Shown: piece after piece, positions 1 through 9,333 of the stretch | Layout of the letters: the number at the start of each line of letters is the position of its first letter | How positions within the stretch are numbered: position 1 is the first letter of the stretch | Origin: Cyclonatronum proteinivorum | GTDB lineage: Bacteria; Bacteroidota; Rhodothermia; Balneolales; Cyclonatronaceae | Reading direction: 5' to 3' | DNA length: 64,000 nt | NCBI RefSeq assembly: GCF_003353065.1 | Contig: NZ_CP027806.1 | Span: forward strand, 1,505,353 to 1,569,352 | Made by a program: the position numbers and the translations under genes | The notes under the pieces: model-generated | The model's database searches: none | Told to the model about the DNA's origin: nothing | The model's input: the letters and a program-made list of their open reading frames with translations, nothing else

Positions 1-73
1 TGAATGTGCCGCTTGAATATCAATCGTTAAACAGCCATATTAAATCTTCCCTGTCACTCAAAATACGTGGAAC

Positions 74-1384
74 ATGATTCGTGGGATGCTCTTCATCTTG
101 CTTTTTGTATGCCTTGTACCTGCAGCCATTGCACAGCAGGAGCTGACTATTTTCGGCTCGCTCACCAATGCCGATGCCGCGCCGGTTGCCGGTTTGCCGC
201 TTGAACTGCAAACTGCCGACGGGGAAGTCCTGGAAATAACCCACACCGGCGAGGACGGCAGCTACAGTTTTACGACCCTGTGGACCACCGCTGCGCAAGC
301 GGACAGCAAGCCTGCGACCCTCAGCCTGGACGCCCCCTGGCCGAATCCGGCCGTAGCTGATGTGCAAACCCGTGTACATGTTTCCCGACAGGGCAGTTAC
401 AGCGTGGAAGTGTTTGACGTGCTTGGCCGCCGGATATCGGTGAAGCAGTATTCGCTTGTTCCGGGCGCAGGCACTTTGCAGCTGGGACGACCCGGCGCAG
501 ACGGGGTGTACCTGATACGAGTCAGCGGAGCGGGCGAGGTCGCAACACGTATGTTTACGGTTGTGGGCGGCAAGCCAATTAGCGGTCAGCCCGCCGTGCA
601 ATGGTCGGCCTATATGCCTGCAGCAGTACCGGCGTACTCGCAGTCCGGAGCCGGTATAAACAGTTCGGGTTTCGTGCTGAACCTGCCGGAATCAGCCTTT
701 TATGATGGGAAGCAGCGGGAAGTACCACATCCGGCTGAGGGCGCGACATCCGTGCAGGTTGATCTAACGACTGTAGACCTGTTAAGCACATCTGTCATTA
801 CCGGCACAGTTCAGAACATCAGGCAGGAAGCTGTTGCGGGCGTTTTGATAGCTAACGAATACGGCAGCGCTACGAGTGATAGTTCAGGCCAATACGTTTT
901 AGAGCTGACGCATGAAAAAAGAAAAGAAGGTCAACTGAGTACAATAAACTTCTCCCATCCTAATTATAATAGTAAAGATGTAGATGTTTCTTTAGAAGAT
1001 CAGTCTTTGGATGCTCTTTTAGATATAATACTACAAGAGAACAACTTTTTGTTGAATGCTAGAACGGTTAATTTTGACGATGAAACAATGCCGTTTGTTT
1101 TGAAATACTTAAATGAAGCAGGCACTGACTCTGTTGAAGTAAATCTTACTCCTAGTAACGGAGTTATTAACGTTAATTTCAATAACTGGCCTGGCGAAGA
1201 CGCCGTTTTATACAACACTTCAAGCAGTGATATGAATGAAGAAGACCAAAGACTTGATATTATGGCTTTAAGAAGCATGGATCAAATACCTTTAGCTTTA
1301 AATATTAGCCAAAGCGAAACCGGAGAGCCTTTGTACTTGCCTTTACAAACACCTCAATCCGTGAGTAATCTCGCCAATTCATAG
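74..1384 (+). CDS. Secreted protein with regulatory-like beta-sandwich domains and an internal sorting-like domain
   Basis: The 436-residue product begins with a clear signal peptide (hydrophobic residues 5-20, ending AIAQ). Residues about 22-75 resemble a carboxypeptidase regulatory-like (CarboxypepD_reg) beta-sandwich. Residues about 92-165 (PWPNPA... VEVFDVLGRR... GVYLIRVS) match the type A sorting domain that normally ends type IX substrates, but here it is followed by about 270 more residues, including a second regulatory-like segment (about 235-300). No enzymatic motif is visible, so the molecular function is unknown. From about nt 880 to the stop the DNA becomes distinctly AT-rich, and the protein ends without a sorting tail just before a transposase gene. 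The 3' part may therefore be foreign or rearranged (inference). Confidence 0.7.
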   Translation: MIRGMLFILLFVCLVPAAIAQQELTIFGSLTNADAAPVAGLPLELQTADGEVLEITHTGEDGSYSFTTLWTTAAQADSKPATLSLDAPWPNPAVADVQTRVHVSRQGSYSVEVFDVLGRRISVKQYSLVPGAGTLQLGRPGADGVYLIRVSGAGEVATRMFTVVGGKPISGQPAVQWSAYMPAAVPAYSQSGAGINSSGFVLNLPESAFYDGKQREVPHPAEGATSVQVDLTTVDLLSTSVITGTVQNIRQEAVAGVLIANEYGSATSDSSGQYVLELTHEKRKEGQLSTINFSHPNYNSKDVDVSLEDQSLDALLDIILQENNFLLNARTVNFDDETMPFVLKYLNEAGTDSVEVNLTPSNGVINVNFNNWPGEDAVLYNTSSSDMNEEDQRLDIMALRSMDQIPLALNISQSETGEPLYLPLQTPQSVSNLANS

Positions 1385-1464
1385 CCTAACATATTTGTAT
1401 TACTAGCTTTAGCGATTCTGCGTATTTTCACCCAACCGGTGAACCCTTATATAATCGTTTGAGC

Positions 1465-2823
1465 ATGCCAAAAATACAATTTGAGCTTACCTCTACACCA
1501 ATTACCTCTCATGCAGGTCTGGCTTTTATTGGTCAGGCCCTTGATGATCCCGTGCTGGCCAATGACATCAATGGCCTTTGTTCGCTGCCCCGCAACAAGA
1601 ATTATATTTCCACCCTTGATACCATTAAGGCCATGATTGGGCTGTTGTCGGTCGGTAAACCTCAGTTTGACGCTATTGCTGAATATCGTGCCGATCCCGT
1701 ATTTGCCACTGCCTTGGGAATAAAAAAGACCCCCTCACCGGAAACCCTGCGCCAGCGTCTTGAGCAATGCCCGGAGTCACTGGATAAGGTATTTCGTGCG
1801 TTCAACACCCGCCTGCTGGCAGCTCATCCTCACCTGCTGACCGAAGATCTGCACGGGCAGACCTGGGCGGTAATTCACTGTGATGTCTCACCCATGGATA
1901 ACTCCAATAGCCACAAAGAAGGCGTAGACTGGACATACAAACAGTTTGAGGGCTATGCGCCCATGCTTGGCTACATCGGTCCGTATGGTTTGATGATAAA
2001 CAACGAGCTGCGCAACGGCTCGGCGCACAGCAACACACCCGGCACCGATGCGTGGTTCAAGCAGACCATGGATATGGCTGAGCGTATGACCAGCCACAAG
2101 CGGCTTGTGGTGACCGACTCGGGCAACGATAGTGGCGTCAATGTCAGGTTATTTATGCGCCAGAAGGATACTGATTTTGTTGTGAAGTGCAACCTACGCA
2201 ATCAGGATCCGCAGGAGTGGCTGGATCTGGCTGTGAAGCAAAACGGCGGAGCCGATGGCGAGTACGTAGATATAGGCGCACGGGCATGGTACGGACAAAA
2301 GCAAGTACAGATTCCCGGACATAGTGACACCCCTGATGATCCGAAGACTTGCCGGATTGTGTTCCGGGTTACCAAGCGGTTTGCCCGCACGGACGGGCAG
2401 TATATGTTTCCGGCTATGATCACCGTCGATGCGTATTGGACGAGCCTGGACTGGACCCCGGAGCAGATACATGAGTTCTACAAGCAGCGGGGTACCAGCG
2501 AGCAGTACCACAGTGAACTCAAGACAGATATGGATGTAGAGCGACTCCCCTCGGGTAAATTCAGGGTCAACCAGCACGTGCTGGATATGAGCATGATAGC
2601 CTTTAATTTATTGCGACTGGCGGGGCAAGGCATGCTAAAAACAGGTCTGGTGCCGGGGCGAAAAGCCAGGAGCAAACGGCTTCGGCTGCGCACCGTCATC
2701 CAGAACCTGATGTATATGGCGGGACGGCTGGTTCAACATGCACGCAAAACCATCATCCGCATTTTTGAGGGTCACGGCTGGGCCGAGCCCGTCATGGCAC
2801 TCAATCGCTTACCCGACGGGTAG
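1465..2823 (+). CDS. IS1380-type DDE transposase
   Basis: The product is about 452 residues from the ATG at 1465; a TTG two codons upstream is possible. The N-terminal 110 residues have the helical dimerisation style of IS1380-family transposases (TIKAMIGLLSVGKPQFDAI, then an ETLRQRL motif). The catalytic core follows, with DVSPMDNS, then RLVVTDSGNDS, and near the C-terminus YKQRGTSEQYHSELK, which corresponds to the family's YxxRGxxEQ signature carrying the catalytic Glu. The length is normal for the family and the frame is intact, so the enzyme could be active. I could not identify convincing terminal inverted repeats in the flanks (1385-1464 and 2824-3100), so the borders of the insertion sequence are not given. 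Confidence 0.85.
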   Translation: MPKIQFELTSTPITSHAGLAFIGQALDDPVLANDINGLCSLPRNKNYISTLDTIKAMIGLLSVGKPQFDAIAEYRADPVFATALGIKKTPSPETLRQRLEQCPESLDKVFRAFNTRLLAAHPHLLTEDLHGQTWAVIHCDVSPMDNSNSHKEGVDWTYKQFEGYAPMLGYIGPYGLMINNELRNGSAHSNTPGTDAWFKQTMDMAERMTSHKRLVVTDSGNDSGVNVRLFMRQKDTDFVVKCNLRNQDPQEWLDLAVKQNGGADGEYVDIGARAWYGQKQVQIPGHSDTPDDPKTCRIVFRVTKRFARTDGQYMFPAMITVDAYWTSLDWTPEQIHEFYKQRGTSEQYHSELKTDMDVERLPSGKFRVNQHVLDMSMIAFNLLRLAGQGMLKTGLVPGRKARSKRLRLRTVIQNLMYMAGRLVQHARKTIIRIFEGHGWAEPVMALNRLPDG

Positions 2824-3360
2824 CACAGCATACAGCTTGGGATAGAAAACAGCCGGAAAAACCACAAGTGAGACAAAGCCCAAAAGGCATTGCGGAATCA
2901 GTATGCACTGTAGGGCCAAAACAAGAGCAAAAATGGTGCTCGAAGAGGTCTTGCAGGGATTGAATTGATCGTAATGAAGTACTTTGGTGGGCTACATCAA
3001 GCTGTGTGAGCGATATTTCTAACAACTATTGCCAGTATTGACCGCAAAATACCTGTCAAATAAAACTTTTCACGGATTTAGGTTTTAGATAGAATACATC
3101 GGATCACATCATCTTTATGAATTGGCAAAGTGTCATAATTTGACGTGTTAATGGAATTATTGCTTGTAGCATAGTTTGGTACATCCAAGCATATCACTTT
3201 GCAGTATAGCATAGTACAGTAAAGTAAAGCATAGTGTAGAAAAATCGATAAAGTCATTGCACACAAATTTGGGAAGCGATTTATTTCAGCCATGAAGCCG
3301 TGCTCCCGTGAAGCGATGAAGTCTTGAAGTCCGAAGCCCGCAGCCACAAAAGTGAAACCT
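2824..3360. other. Non-coding region downstream of the transposase
   Basis: No credible gene is seen. 2824-3060 may hold the right end of the insertion sequence. Between about 3195 and 3240 there is an AT-rich, imperfectly reiterated run of TAGCATAGTA / AGTAAAG units. An open frame on the minus strand across 3078-3425 reads through this run and through the repeat that follows it, and it has no protein-like features. Confidence 0.5.
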
Positions 3361-3465
3361 AAAGCCCTGAAGGGGCGGTATAGCATAGCACGGGGTGCAA
3401 ACCCTGTGTCAGGTGGTACCCCCAATTTATGAAGCCCTGAAAGGGCGGCATATCATCGGTGCGGG
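3361..3465. repeat. Two copies of a GCCCTGAA(G/A)GGGCGG repeat
   Basis: The core at about 3363-3378 (GCCCTGAAGGGGCGG followed by TATAGCATAGCACGGGGTGC) recurs about 70 bp downstream at about 3434-3448 (GCCCTGAAAGGGCGG followed by CATATCATCGGTGCGGGGT). The cores contain the short palindrome CCCT-GA-AGGG. From memory, similar 'CCCTGAAGGGGC' intergenic repeats occur in Bacteroidota and relatives, often near transposable elements. Here they lie between a transposase gene and an ABC transporter operon. Confidence 0.55.
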
Positions 3466-3619
3466 GTATGGTCCGGAGACTGCCGGTGCGTTTTTGAGGC
3501 CGGTAATGAATGGTATGCATTTGCTGTCGCTATCGCCGTGGCTGACGCGGTTTTGGGGCGAACTTGGGGGACTCGTGATTCGGCTGCAATGTTTGTATGT
3601 GATGGTCTGCGATGCTGCG

Positions 3620-3708
3620 GAAAAAAAGCAACGCATTCATCTTTGATTTGGGGGCTTGTAGTGTGCTTCCCCCGCTCCTGATGTTCACGGAGTTTTCCCC
3701 AAAAAAAC
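3620..3708 (-). repeat. Dispersed 3'-end element, copy 1
   Basis: Read on the minus strand this contains TTTTTTTGGGGAAAAC, CGTGAACATCAGGAG, CCCCCAAATCAAAGAT and TTGCTTTTTTT in that order. The same order of blocks occurs at 9334-9422, 29016-29108, 36799-36892 and 51039-51127. This copy lies just beyond the terminator of the minus-strand ABC permease gene, in that gene's orientation. Confidence 0.75.
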
Positions 3709-3762
3709 GGATGAAGTATCACCACGGCTGTCGGTGGCGGGGCTATGGCGTTTGGCAGAGAC

Positions 3763-3801
3763 AAAAAAAGGCGCTGTTCGTTGTGATACAAGAACAGCGC
3801 C
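3763..3801 (-). terminator. Intrinsic terminator of the ABC exporter operon
   Basis: Perfect 10-bp arms GGCGCTGTTC (3770-3779) and GAACAGCGCC (3792-3801) are followed, on the minus strand, by a T-tract complementary to 3763-3769. It lies 26 bp beyond the permease stop codon. Confidence 0.9.
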
Positions 3802-3826
3802 TTTGTGAGATTGGGGTGGCTTGGGG

Positions 3827-5131
3827 TTAGCTGTAGCGGACCCACTTTGCGAGCTCTTTGAAGCTTGCGCTTTTGCCGTACATCAGGATGCCGACGCGGT
3901 AGATGCGGGCGCTCAGCCAGATGAGGCCGAGGAAGGTGAGGGTCATGAGTACGATGCTGAGGCCGATTTCCCAGGCGGGCACGGACATCACGGCCATGCG
4001 TACGGGCATGATGATGGGGCTGAACAGCGGGATGAGGGAGAGTACGATGGCAAGGTTGGAATCCGGATCTGAGGAGACGGGGCTTATGAACAGAATCGGA
4101 ATGATGATGGGCAGCGAGACGACGGTCGTGAGCTGATTGTTCTCGGTTTCGGACTCGAGTGCCGAGCCAACTGCAGCGAAGAGTGCGCTGTAGATGAGGT
4201 AGCCGAGGATGAAGAACACGAGGAAGCCGATCAGCAGGCTGGTGCCGATCTCGGGCATGGTGAAGGGGAGTTCGCTTTCGAGGGCCTGCATGGCGGCTGC
4301 AGTGTCGCCCCCGGCGGCTTCGGTGGCGCGGCTGCCGAAGAAGTAGAGCATGACGGGCGTTGCCGCGAGGGAGATGCCGCCGATGGCCAGTGCCCAGAAT
4401 ACGAACTGCGTTACGGCAAGCGCCCCAACACCGATTACTTTGCCCATGAGCAGCTCGAAGGGGCGCACCGAGGAGACGATAACTTCCACAATGCGGTTCG
4501 TTTTTTCTTCAATCACGCCCCGCATGACGATGCCGCCGTACACGAACATAGCAATGTACATGATGAAGCCCAGCACCAGACCTACAACGAACAGGGCGCT
4601 GGTGTCCTGTTCTTCCTCACCGGTGGCAGTGAGCACGCGGGTGCTGAGGGCGATGCGCTCGTTCATGATTTGCCGGACTTCCGGACTGACGTCCGCCCGA
4701 TCCAGCTTTTCGTCGCGTATGGCGCTGCGCAGGGCCGAGCGGACTTCGGTGATGAAGGCGACGCCGCCGGTGCCCGCAAAAATGAGCTCAGGCGTGCGGT
4801 TGCCCGCGATGACCTCTTCGTCAATAATAACGAAGCCGTGCAGGCGGCCATCGGTGACTTTGGCGCGGATTTCATCGAGGGGCACATCCGGCAGGTACTG
4901 ATAGCGGTCGGGGTCGTTTTCGAGCATGCGCGGGGCTATGGTGCCGGTTTCGTCCACAACGGCAACGCTGCGCTGCGTATCGGGGGTGAGGAGTACGACA
5001 AGAACCGGTATAATGAAAAAGGCGAGGAAAATGAGCGGCGCCAGCAGGGTGGTGATGATGTAGGCTTTGCTCGTAACGCGGGTGATGTATTCGCGCTTGA
5101 AGATGATGAGGAATTTGTTGAAGTCAATCAT
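3827..5131 (-). CDS. ABC-2 type permease, NatB-like
   Basis: This 434-residue inner-membrane protein has the ABC-2 exporter layout. A cytoplasmic N-terminus (FKREYITRV) leads into TM1 at about residues 24-48. A soluble extracytoplasmic domain of about 130 residues follows, then five or so TM segments between about 180 and 415. The stretch GVIEEKTNRIVEVIVSSV after the second TM is typical of NatB/YhaP permeases. Its partner ATPase lies 18 bp upstream in the same operon. NatAB in Bacillus exports sodium; here the substrate is not shown by the sequence. A strong terminator follows the gene. Confidence 0.85.
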   Translation of the reverse strand: MIDFNKFLIIFKREYITRVTSKAYIITTLLAPLIFLAFFIIPVLVVLLTPDTQRSVAVVDETGTIAPRMLENDPDRYQYLPDVPLDEIRAKVTDGRLHGFVIIDEEVIAGNRTPELIFAGTGGVAFITEVRSALRSAIRDEKLDRADVSPEVRQIMNERIALSTRVLTATGEEEQDTSALFVVGLVLGFIMYIAMFVYGGIVMRGVIEEKTNRIVEVIVSSVRPFELLMGKVIGVGALAVTQFVFWALAIGGISLAATPVMLYFFGSRATEAAGGDTAAAMQALESELPFTMPEIGTSLLIGFLVFFILGYLIYSALFAAVGSALESETENNQLTTVVSLPIIIPILFISPVSSDPDSNLAIVLSLIPLFSPIIMPVRMAVMSVPAWEIGLSIVLMTLTFLGLIWLSARIYRVGILMYGKSASFKELAKWVRYS

Positions 5132-5149
5132 GTAGTGAGGATACGTGGG

Positions 5150-6082
5150 TTAGGCTTTGGCGGTCTGGGTTGCGGATTCGGCGGCAGTGGCGTTGTTGAC
5201 CGTAGAGATGAAAATTTCGTTGAGGCTGGGTTGCACAAACTCGAAGTGCGTGAGCTGCACGTGCTGAACCGCGGTTTGCAGTACGTCCTGTTCGGAAGTG
5301 CCGTCGAGCAGGCGGATTTCGGCATAGTTGGCCGATCGGTTGTTGATGCGCACATTTTCGAGCCCGTCGATAAAGCTGCCGTCCCCCAGGAAGGAGAGCT
5401 TCACGGTGTTGTTGCCGAAGGAGCGCTTGACGTCCGCCAGGGAGCCGGTGAGCAGCAGTTTGCCGTTGTTGAACAGGCAGATGTCATCGCACATTTGCTC
5501 GACTTGCTCCATGCGGTGCGTGGCAAACAAGATCGTTTTGCCCTTCTGATTGAGTTCAAGAATGACTTCCCGCAGCAGCTCGGCGTTGATGGGATCGAGT
5601 CCGCTGAAGGGCTCGTCAAAAATGCAGATTTCCGGATCGTGGGCGATGGTGGAAATAAACTGCACCTTTTGTTGCTGCCCTTTGGAGAGCTCACCCAGCT
5701 CTTTTTTAATCCAGTCGGTGGCTTTGAAGCGGTCGAGCCAGTAGGTGAGTGATTTTCGTGCGTCGTGATCATTCATCCCCTTAAGGCGCGCAAGATACAG
5801 CAGCTGATCGCCGACCTTCATTTTTTTGTAGAGCCCGCGTTCTTCGGGCAGGTAGCCGATCAGCTTCTGACTCTCGGCGCTTGCCGGTGCACCTTTGATC
5901 AGCACCTGCCCGCTGTCGGGTATGGTGATGAAGTTGATCATTCGGATGGTGGTCGTTTTTCCGGCACCGTTTGGCCCAAGCACACCGAAGATGCGCCCTT
6001 TTTCTACATTGAATGAGACGTCGTCTACGGCAGTGAATGCGCCGTAGCGTTTTACGATCTGATTAACTTGTATGACAGACAT
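5150..6082 (-). CDS. ABC transporter ATP-binding protein, NatA-like
   Basis: The 310-residue ATPase energises the adjacent ABC-2 permease. Visible motifs are Walker A GPNGAGKTT (36-44), signature LSKGQQQKV (132-140), Walker B ICIFDEP (152-158), a D-loop and the switch His in LFATHRM (H189). The C-terminal 80 residues after about 220 form the DUF4162-type extension common in NatA/CcmA-like exporters. The start ATG at 6082 faces a 359-bp gap divergent from glgA. The substrate cannot be read from the sequence; drug, lipid or sodium export are all possible. Confidence 0.88.
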   Translation of the reverse strand: MSVIQVNQIVKRYGAFTAVDDVSFNVEKGRIFGVLGPNGAGKTTTIRMINFITIPDSGQVLIKGAPASAESQKLIGYLPEERGLYKKMKVGDQLLYLARLKGMNDHDARKSLTYWLDRFKATDWIKKELGELSKGQQQKVQFISTIAHDPEICIFDEPFSGLDPINAELLREVILELNQKGKTILFATHRMEQVEQMCDDICLFNNGKLLLTGSLADVKRSFGNNTVKLSFLGDGSFIDGLENVRINNRSANYAEIRLLDGTSEQDVLQTAVQHVQLTHFEFVQPSLNEIFISTVNNATAAESATQTAKA

Positions 6083-6441
6083 GTTTTGGAATTGATGGGA
6101 TGTTAGGATAGGGATGATGAAGGCGTCAGGGATACGCCAGGCGTATTTACGTTTGAAAAGGCCGTGCGAACCACTTTAAAAGCTATTAAAAGGCCGGAAT
6201 CTGTCTGTTCGGCGCCCGATGCGCAGAACGTAATCGTCCAAATTCTACTTGTTTTAAGTACATACGGCAAATTAAGCGAACGCGACGCAAGCTGAAAGAA
6301 TAGAGCAATCAGGCCCTTTGTTTTGAGACAATCTATTTCATTATTAGGTGGCTTTGCTTTATACTACGAGCACTTAATAGTGCCCGGAATGGTACGGAAA
6401 AGCCGTTCCGCAGTCCAATTTATTATGCCGAAATTCATCTT
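6083..6441. promoter_or_regulatory. Divergent intergenic region between the ABC exporter and glgAC
   Basis: This 359-bp stretch has no open frame and should hold the outward promoters for both operons. It is AT-rich towards glgA (6290-6440). I see candidate TTTG and TATACTAC elements around 6320-6370 but no convincing spaced pair, and no riboswitch-like structure. Confidence 0.4.
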
Positions 6442-7878
6442 ATGAATATTATACATTTAACTTTTGAGTGTTATCCCGTAGCAAAAACGGGGGGGCTCGC
6501 AGATGTTCTGGGTTCGCTGCCTAAATATCAGCGGGCATTGGGTGCAGATGCATGGGTTGTGATGCCGCGATACAACAACGAATGGATTAATCAGCGCAAC
6601 ATTCAGGTTGTGCACGCCGCGAGTACGTGGATGGGAAATCAGATGTTTCACTTCGAAATTCATAAAGTGGAAGGGGATGAGCTGGGTTTCCCGCTGTATC
6701 TCGTGCACGTGCCCGGACGCCTCGACCGTAAGGGCATTTACGTAGATGCCGATTCCGGTTACGGCTTTTGGGATGAGTTTGAGCGCTATCTCAGCTTTCA
6801 GCTTGCAGCCCTTGAGTGGATCCGGACCTTCTCAACCTATCCCGATGTGCTGCACTGTCATGATCATCACACGGCCCTCGTTCCTTTTTTGATTACTTCC
6901 ACAGATACCTTCAGCGGAATGGAGCATATTCCGACCATCGTCACTATTCACAATGGGGAGTATCACGGAAATTATGATATGGGTAAGGCCGACCTCATTC
7001 CTTCCATTAAATTCGGACAGCACGGATTTCTGGATTGGGGCGGGCGCTTCAACGCCCTCTCCGCCGGCATTCGCAAAGCCTGGAAGGTAACGACGGTCTC
7101 CAAAACCTATATGGACGAACTTCAGGAATCGGCCGGCGGTCTCGAAGGCCTCCTCAAAGCCGAAAGCGGCAAGTGTACCGGTATTATCAATGGGATTGAC
7201 GATGAAGTCTGGAATCCGCAGAAAGATCACATGCTTGAATATCACTACAACAAGCGCACCGTGGAAAGCGGCAAGGAAAAGAGTAAGCGCCTGATTTGTG
7301 AATATTTTAATCTCAACACCAACTATCCACTGATTGCCTTTATTGGCCGGCTCGTGAAGGAAAAGGGCGCTGATATGCTGCCTTCTGCCATCTCCGAATT
7401 CATTGCACAGGGCGGACGCGCAAGCTTTGTTGTGCTCGGAACCGGCGATCACTGGCTGCAGGAGCGCCTGCGGGTGATGTCGGACGAATACACCGGATTC
7501 TTTGACTCCTCCATTCAGTACAACGAAACGCTCTCCCGCCGGATTTACGCCGGTGCCGATTTCATCATAATGCCTTCCCGGGTCGAACCCTGCGGGCTGA
7601 ATCAAATGTACGCCATGCGCTACGGCACCATCCCGATTGTTCGGGAAGTAGGCGGCCTCAAAGATTCGGTGCGCGACATTGGCGAAGAAGATGGCTACGG
7701 AATCCGCTTCCGTAACTTCACGCCCGATGACACCCTGCATGCCCTCTACCGTGCAACCGATCTGTATGAAGACACCGAAACATTCAAATCAATTCGCAAA
7801 AAAATCATGGGGCTTGACTTCACCTGGAACAGGTCGGCTCAAACCTATCTTGATTTATACCAATCTCTTTTAGACTAA
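6442..7878 (+). CDS. glgA: Glycogen synthase (GT5 family)
   Basis: The enzyme transfers glucose from ADP-glucose to a growing alpha-1,4-glucan. The 478-residue length is standard for bacterial GlgA. The N-terminal sugar-nucleotide binding motif KTGGLADV is at residues 15-22. The Rossmann domains carry LHCHDHHTALVP, IINGIDDEVWNP, IAFIGRLVKEKG and, near the C-terminus, the catalytic-region motif PSRVEPCGLNQMYAMRYG with the conserved Glu. It is followed after 30 bp by glgC, whose product makes the ADP-glucose substrate, so the pair forms a compact glycogen-synthesis operon. Confidence 0.95.
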   Translation: MNIIHLTFECYPVAKTGGLADVLGSLPKYQRALGADAWVVMPRYNNEWINQRNIQVVHAASTWMGNQMFHFEIHKVEGDELGFPLYLVHVPGRLDRKGIYVDADSGYGFWDEFERYLSFQLAALEWIRTFSTYPDVLHCHDHHTALVPFLITSTDTFSGMEHIPTIVTIHNGEYHGNYDMGKADLIPSIKFGQHGFLDWGGRFNALSAGIRKAWKVTTVSKTYMDELQESAGGLEGLLKAESGKCTGIINGIDDEVWNPQKDHMLEYHYNKRTVESGKEKSKRLICEYFNLNTNYPLIAFIGRLVKEKGADMLPSAISEFIAQGGRASFVVLGTGDHWLQERLRVMSDEYTGFFDSSIQYNETLSRRIYAGADFIIMPSRVEPCGLNQMYAMRYGTIPIVREVGGLKDSVRDIGEEDGYGIRFRNFTPDDTLHALYRATDLYEDTETFKSIRKKIMGLDFTWNRSAQTYLDLYQSLLD

Positions 7879-7908
7879 ACTATCAATCATCTAACCCATT
7901 CCCGAACT

Positions 7909-9177
7909 ATGGAAAACGTACTTTCAGTAATTCTCGGCGGCGGTCAGGGATCGCGGCTCTATCCACTCACCCGCAGCCGCTCCAAGCCCGCAGTGCCCAT
8001 TGGGGGGAAATACCGCCTTGTTGATATTCCGATTTCTAACTGTCTGAACAACAACATCCGTAAGATTTATGTGCTTACACAGTTCAACTCGGCCTCATTA
8101 AACCGGCACATCAAAAACACCTACAGCTTTGACCCCTTCAACCCGGGCTTTGTGGATGTACTTGCTGCCGAGCAGACCATCACAAGCCAAAAATGGTTTC
8201 AGGGTACAGCCGACGCCGTCCGGCAGTCGCTTCACCACATGACGAACCACGATTTTGATTACATGATGATTCTCTCCGGGGATCAGCTGTATCAGATGGA
8301 TTTCAAAACGATGATGGAGACACACATCAGCTCCGGTGCCGAAATCTCCATCGCTACCATCCCCGTAAATGCCTACGACGCAACTGGTTTCGGCATTATG
8401 AAAGTGGGCGAAAACGACGCGATTGAAACATTCGTTGAGAAGCCCTCTGCGGATGAGCTCGGTGAATGGGGCTCCGAAGTGTCGGATGAGCTCAAGAACG
8501 AAGGCCGCATTTATATGGCCTCCATGGGCATGTACATATTCAACCGCTCGGTTATCAAAGAGCTGTTTGATGAAATGCCCGAAGCCACTGATTTCGGCAA
8601 GGAAATCATCCCCTCAGCCATTCAGAACGGCCGCAAGGTAAAATCTTTCCTCTATGACGGCTACTGGGAAGACATCGGAACCATCAAGTCTTTCTTTGAA
8701 GCCAATCTGCAGCTGACAACCGCAATGCCCAAGTTCAACTTGTACGACCCCAACAACATGGTGTACACCCGTGCGCGTATGCTGCCGGCCTCCAAAATCA
8801 GCGGCACAACGCTGGAGCGCACCATCGTAGCGGAAGGATCTGTGATTGAAGCCAGCCGCGTTGAGCACTCCATCGTAGGTATCCGCTCCCGTGTTGGCCG
8901 CGGCACTACCATCGCCAACAGCATCATCATGGGTAACGACTACTTCCCGCGCTACGACGAAGTAACCGGAAAAGACGGCACCAAGCCACCCATGGGTATT
9001 GGCGAGCGCTGTTACATCCAAAACTGCATCATCGATAAAAATGCCCGCATCGGTAACGACGTCCGCATCAATGGCGGCACGCACCTCGAGAACGGTGACT
9101 TTGATCAGTATTCAGTCAGAGATGGCATCGTCATCGTCCCCAAAACAGCAGTCATCAAAGACGGTACCGTAATCTAA
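7909..9177 (+). CDS. glgC: Glucose-1-phosphate adenylyltransferase
   Basis: The enzyme makes ADP-glucose and pyrophosphate from glucose-1-phosphate and ATP, the committed step of glycogen synthesis. The N-terminal nucleotidyltransferase signature GGGQGSRLYPLT (residues 10-21) is followed by SKPAVPIGGKYRLVDIPISN. Further conserved segments are FQGTADAVRQ, LSGDQLYQMD, FVEKP and YDGYWEDIGTI. The C-terminal third is a left-handed beta-helix of hexapeptide type (IIMGNDYF... GIGERCYIQNCIIDKNARIGNDVRI). The 422 residues match the plant/cyanobacterial-like size class. The gene is the second in the operon with glgA and ends at a strong terminator. Confidence 0.95.
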   Translation: MENVLSVILGGGQGSRLYPLTRSRSKPAVPIGGKYRLVDIPISNCLNNNIRKIYVLTQFNSASLNRHIKNTYSFDPFNPGFVDVLAAEQTITSQKWFQGTADAVRQSLHHMTNHDFDYMMILSGDQLYQMDFKTMMETHISSGAEISIATIPVNAYDATGFGIMKVGENDAIETFVEKPSADELGEWGSEVSDELKNEGRIYMASMGMYIFNRSVIKELFDEMPEATDFGKEIIPSAIQNGRKVKSFLYDGYWEDIGTIKSFFEANLQLTTAMPKFNLYDPNNMVYTRARMLPASKISGTTLERTIVAEGSVIEASRVEHSIVGIRSRVGRGTTIANSIIMGNDYFPRYDEVTGKDGTKPPMGIGERCYIQNCIIDKNARIGNDVRINGGTHLENGDFDQYSVRDGIVIVPKTAVIKDGTVI

Positions 9178-9211
9178 AACACAGCGGAAAGAAAGCTGTC
9201 ACCGTAACCAT

Positions 9212-9264
9212 AAAAGCCTGCCCGGTCTGCAAACATACTGCAACCGGGCAGGCTTTCTTTTTTT
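9212..9264 (+). terminator. Intrinsic terminator after glgC
   Basis: AAAGCCTGCCCGGT (9213-9226) pairs perfectly with ACCGGGCAGGCTTT (9243-9256) and a T-rich tract follows. It lies 35 bp after the glgC stop. Confidence 0.93.
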
Positions 9265-9333
9265 ACGATGACTTCGAAGGGGCATTCCACCCGCATTCCC
9301 CTGCCACAGGCTTACTTGCTGTTCGGGCTTTTT

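Noticed and set aside
1385-3100. Terminal inverted repeats of the IS1380-type element
   Set aside because: The best match between the two flanks is only about seven bases (GTATTTT), which is not significant. The borders stay undefined.
3078-3425. 115-codon open frame on the minus strand
   Set aside because: It runs through a GCCCTGAAGGGGCGG repeat and an AT-rich reiteration. It has no protein-like features and such frames over this repeat are usually spurious.
4670-5752. 360-codon plus-strand frame opposite the ABC exporter genes
   Set aside because: It is a shadow of two recognisable ABC genes on the other strand, created by third-position GC bias.
6832-7740. 302-codon minus-strand frame inside glgA
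   Set aside because: It overlaps glgA, whose motifs are complete.
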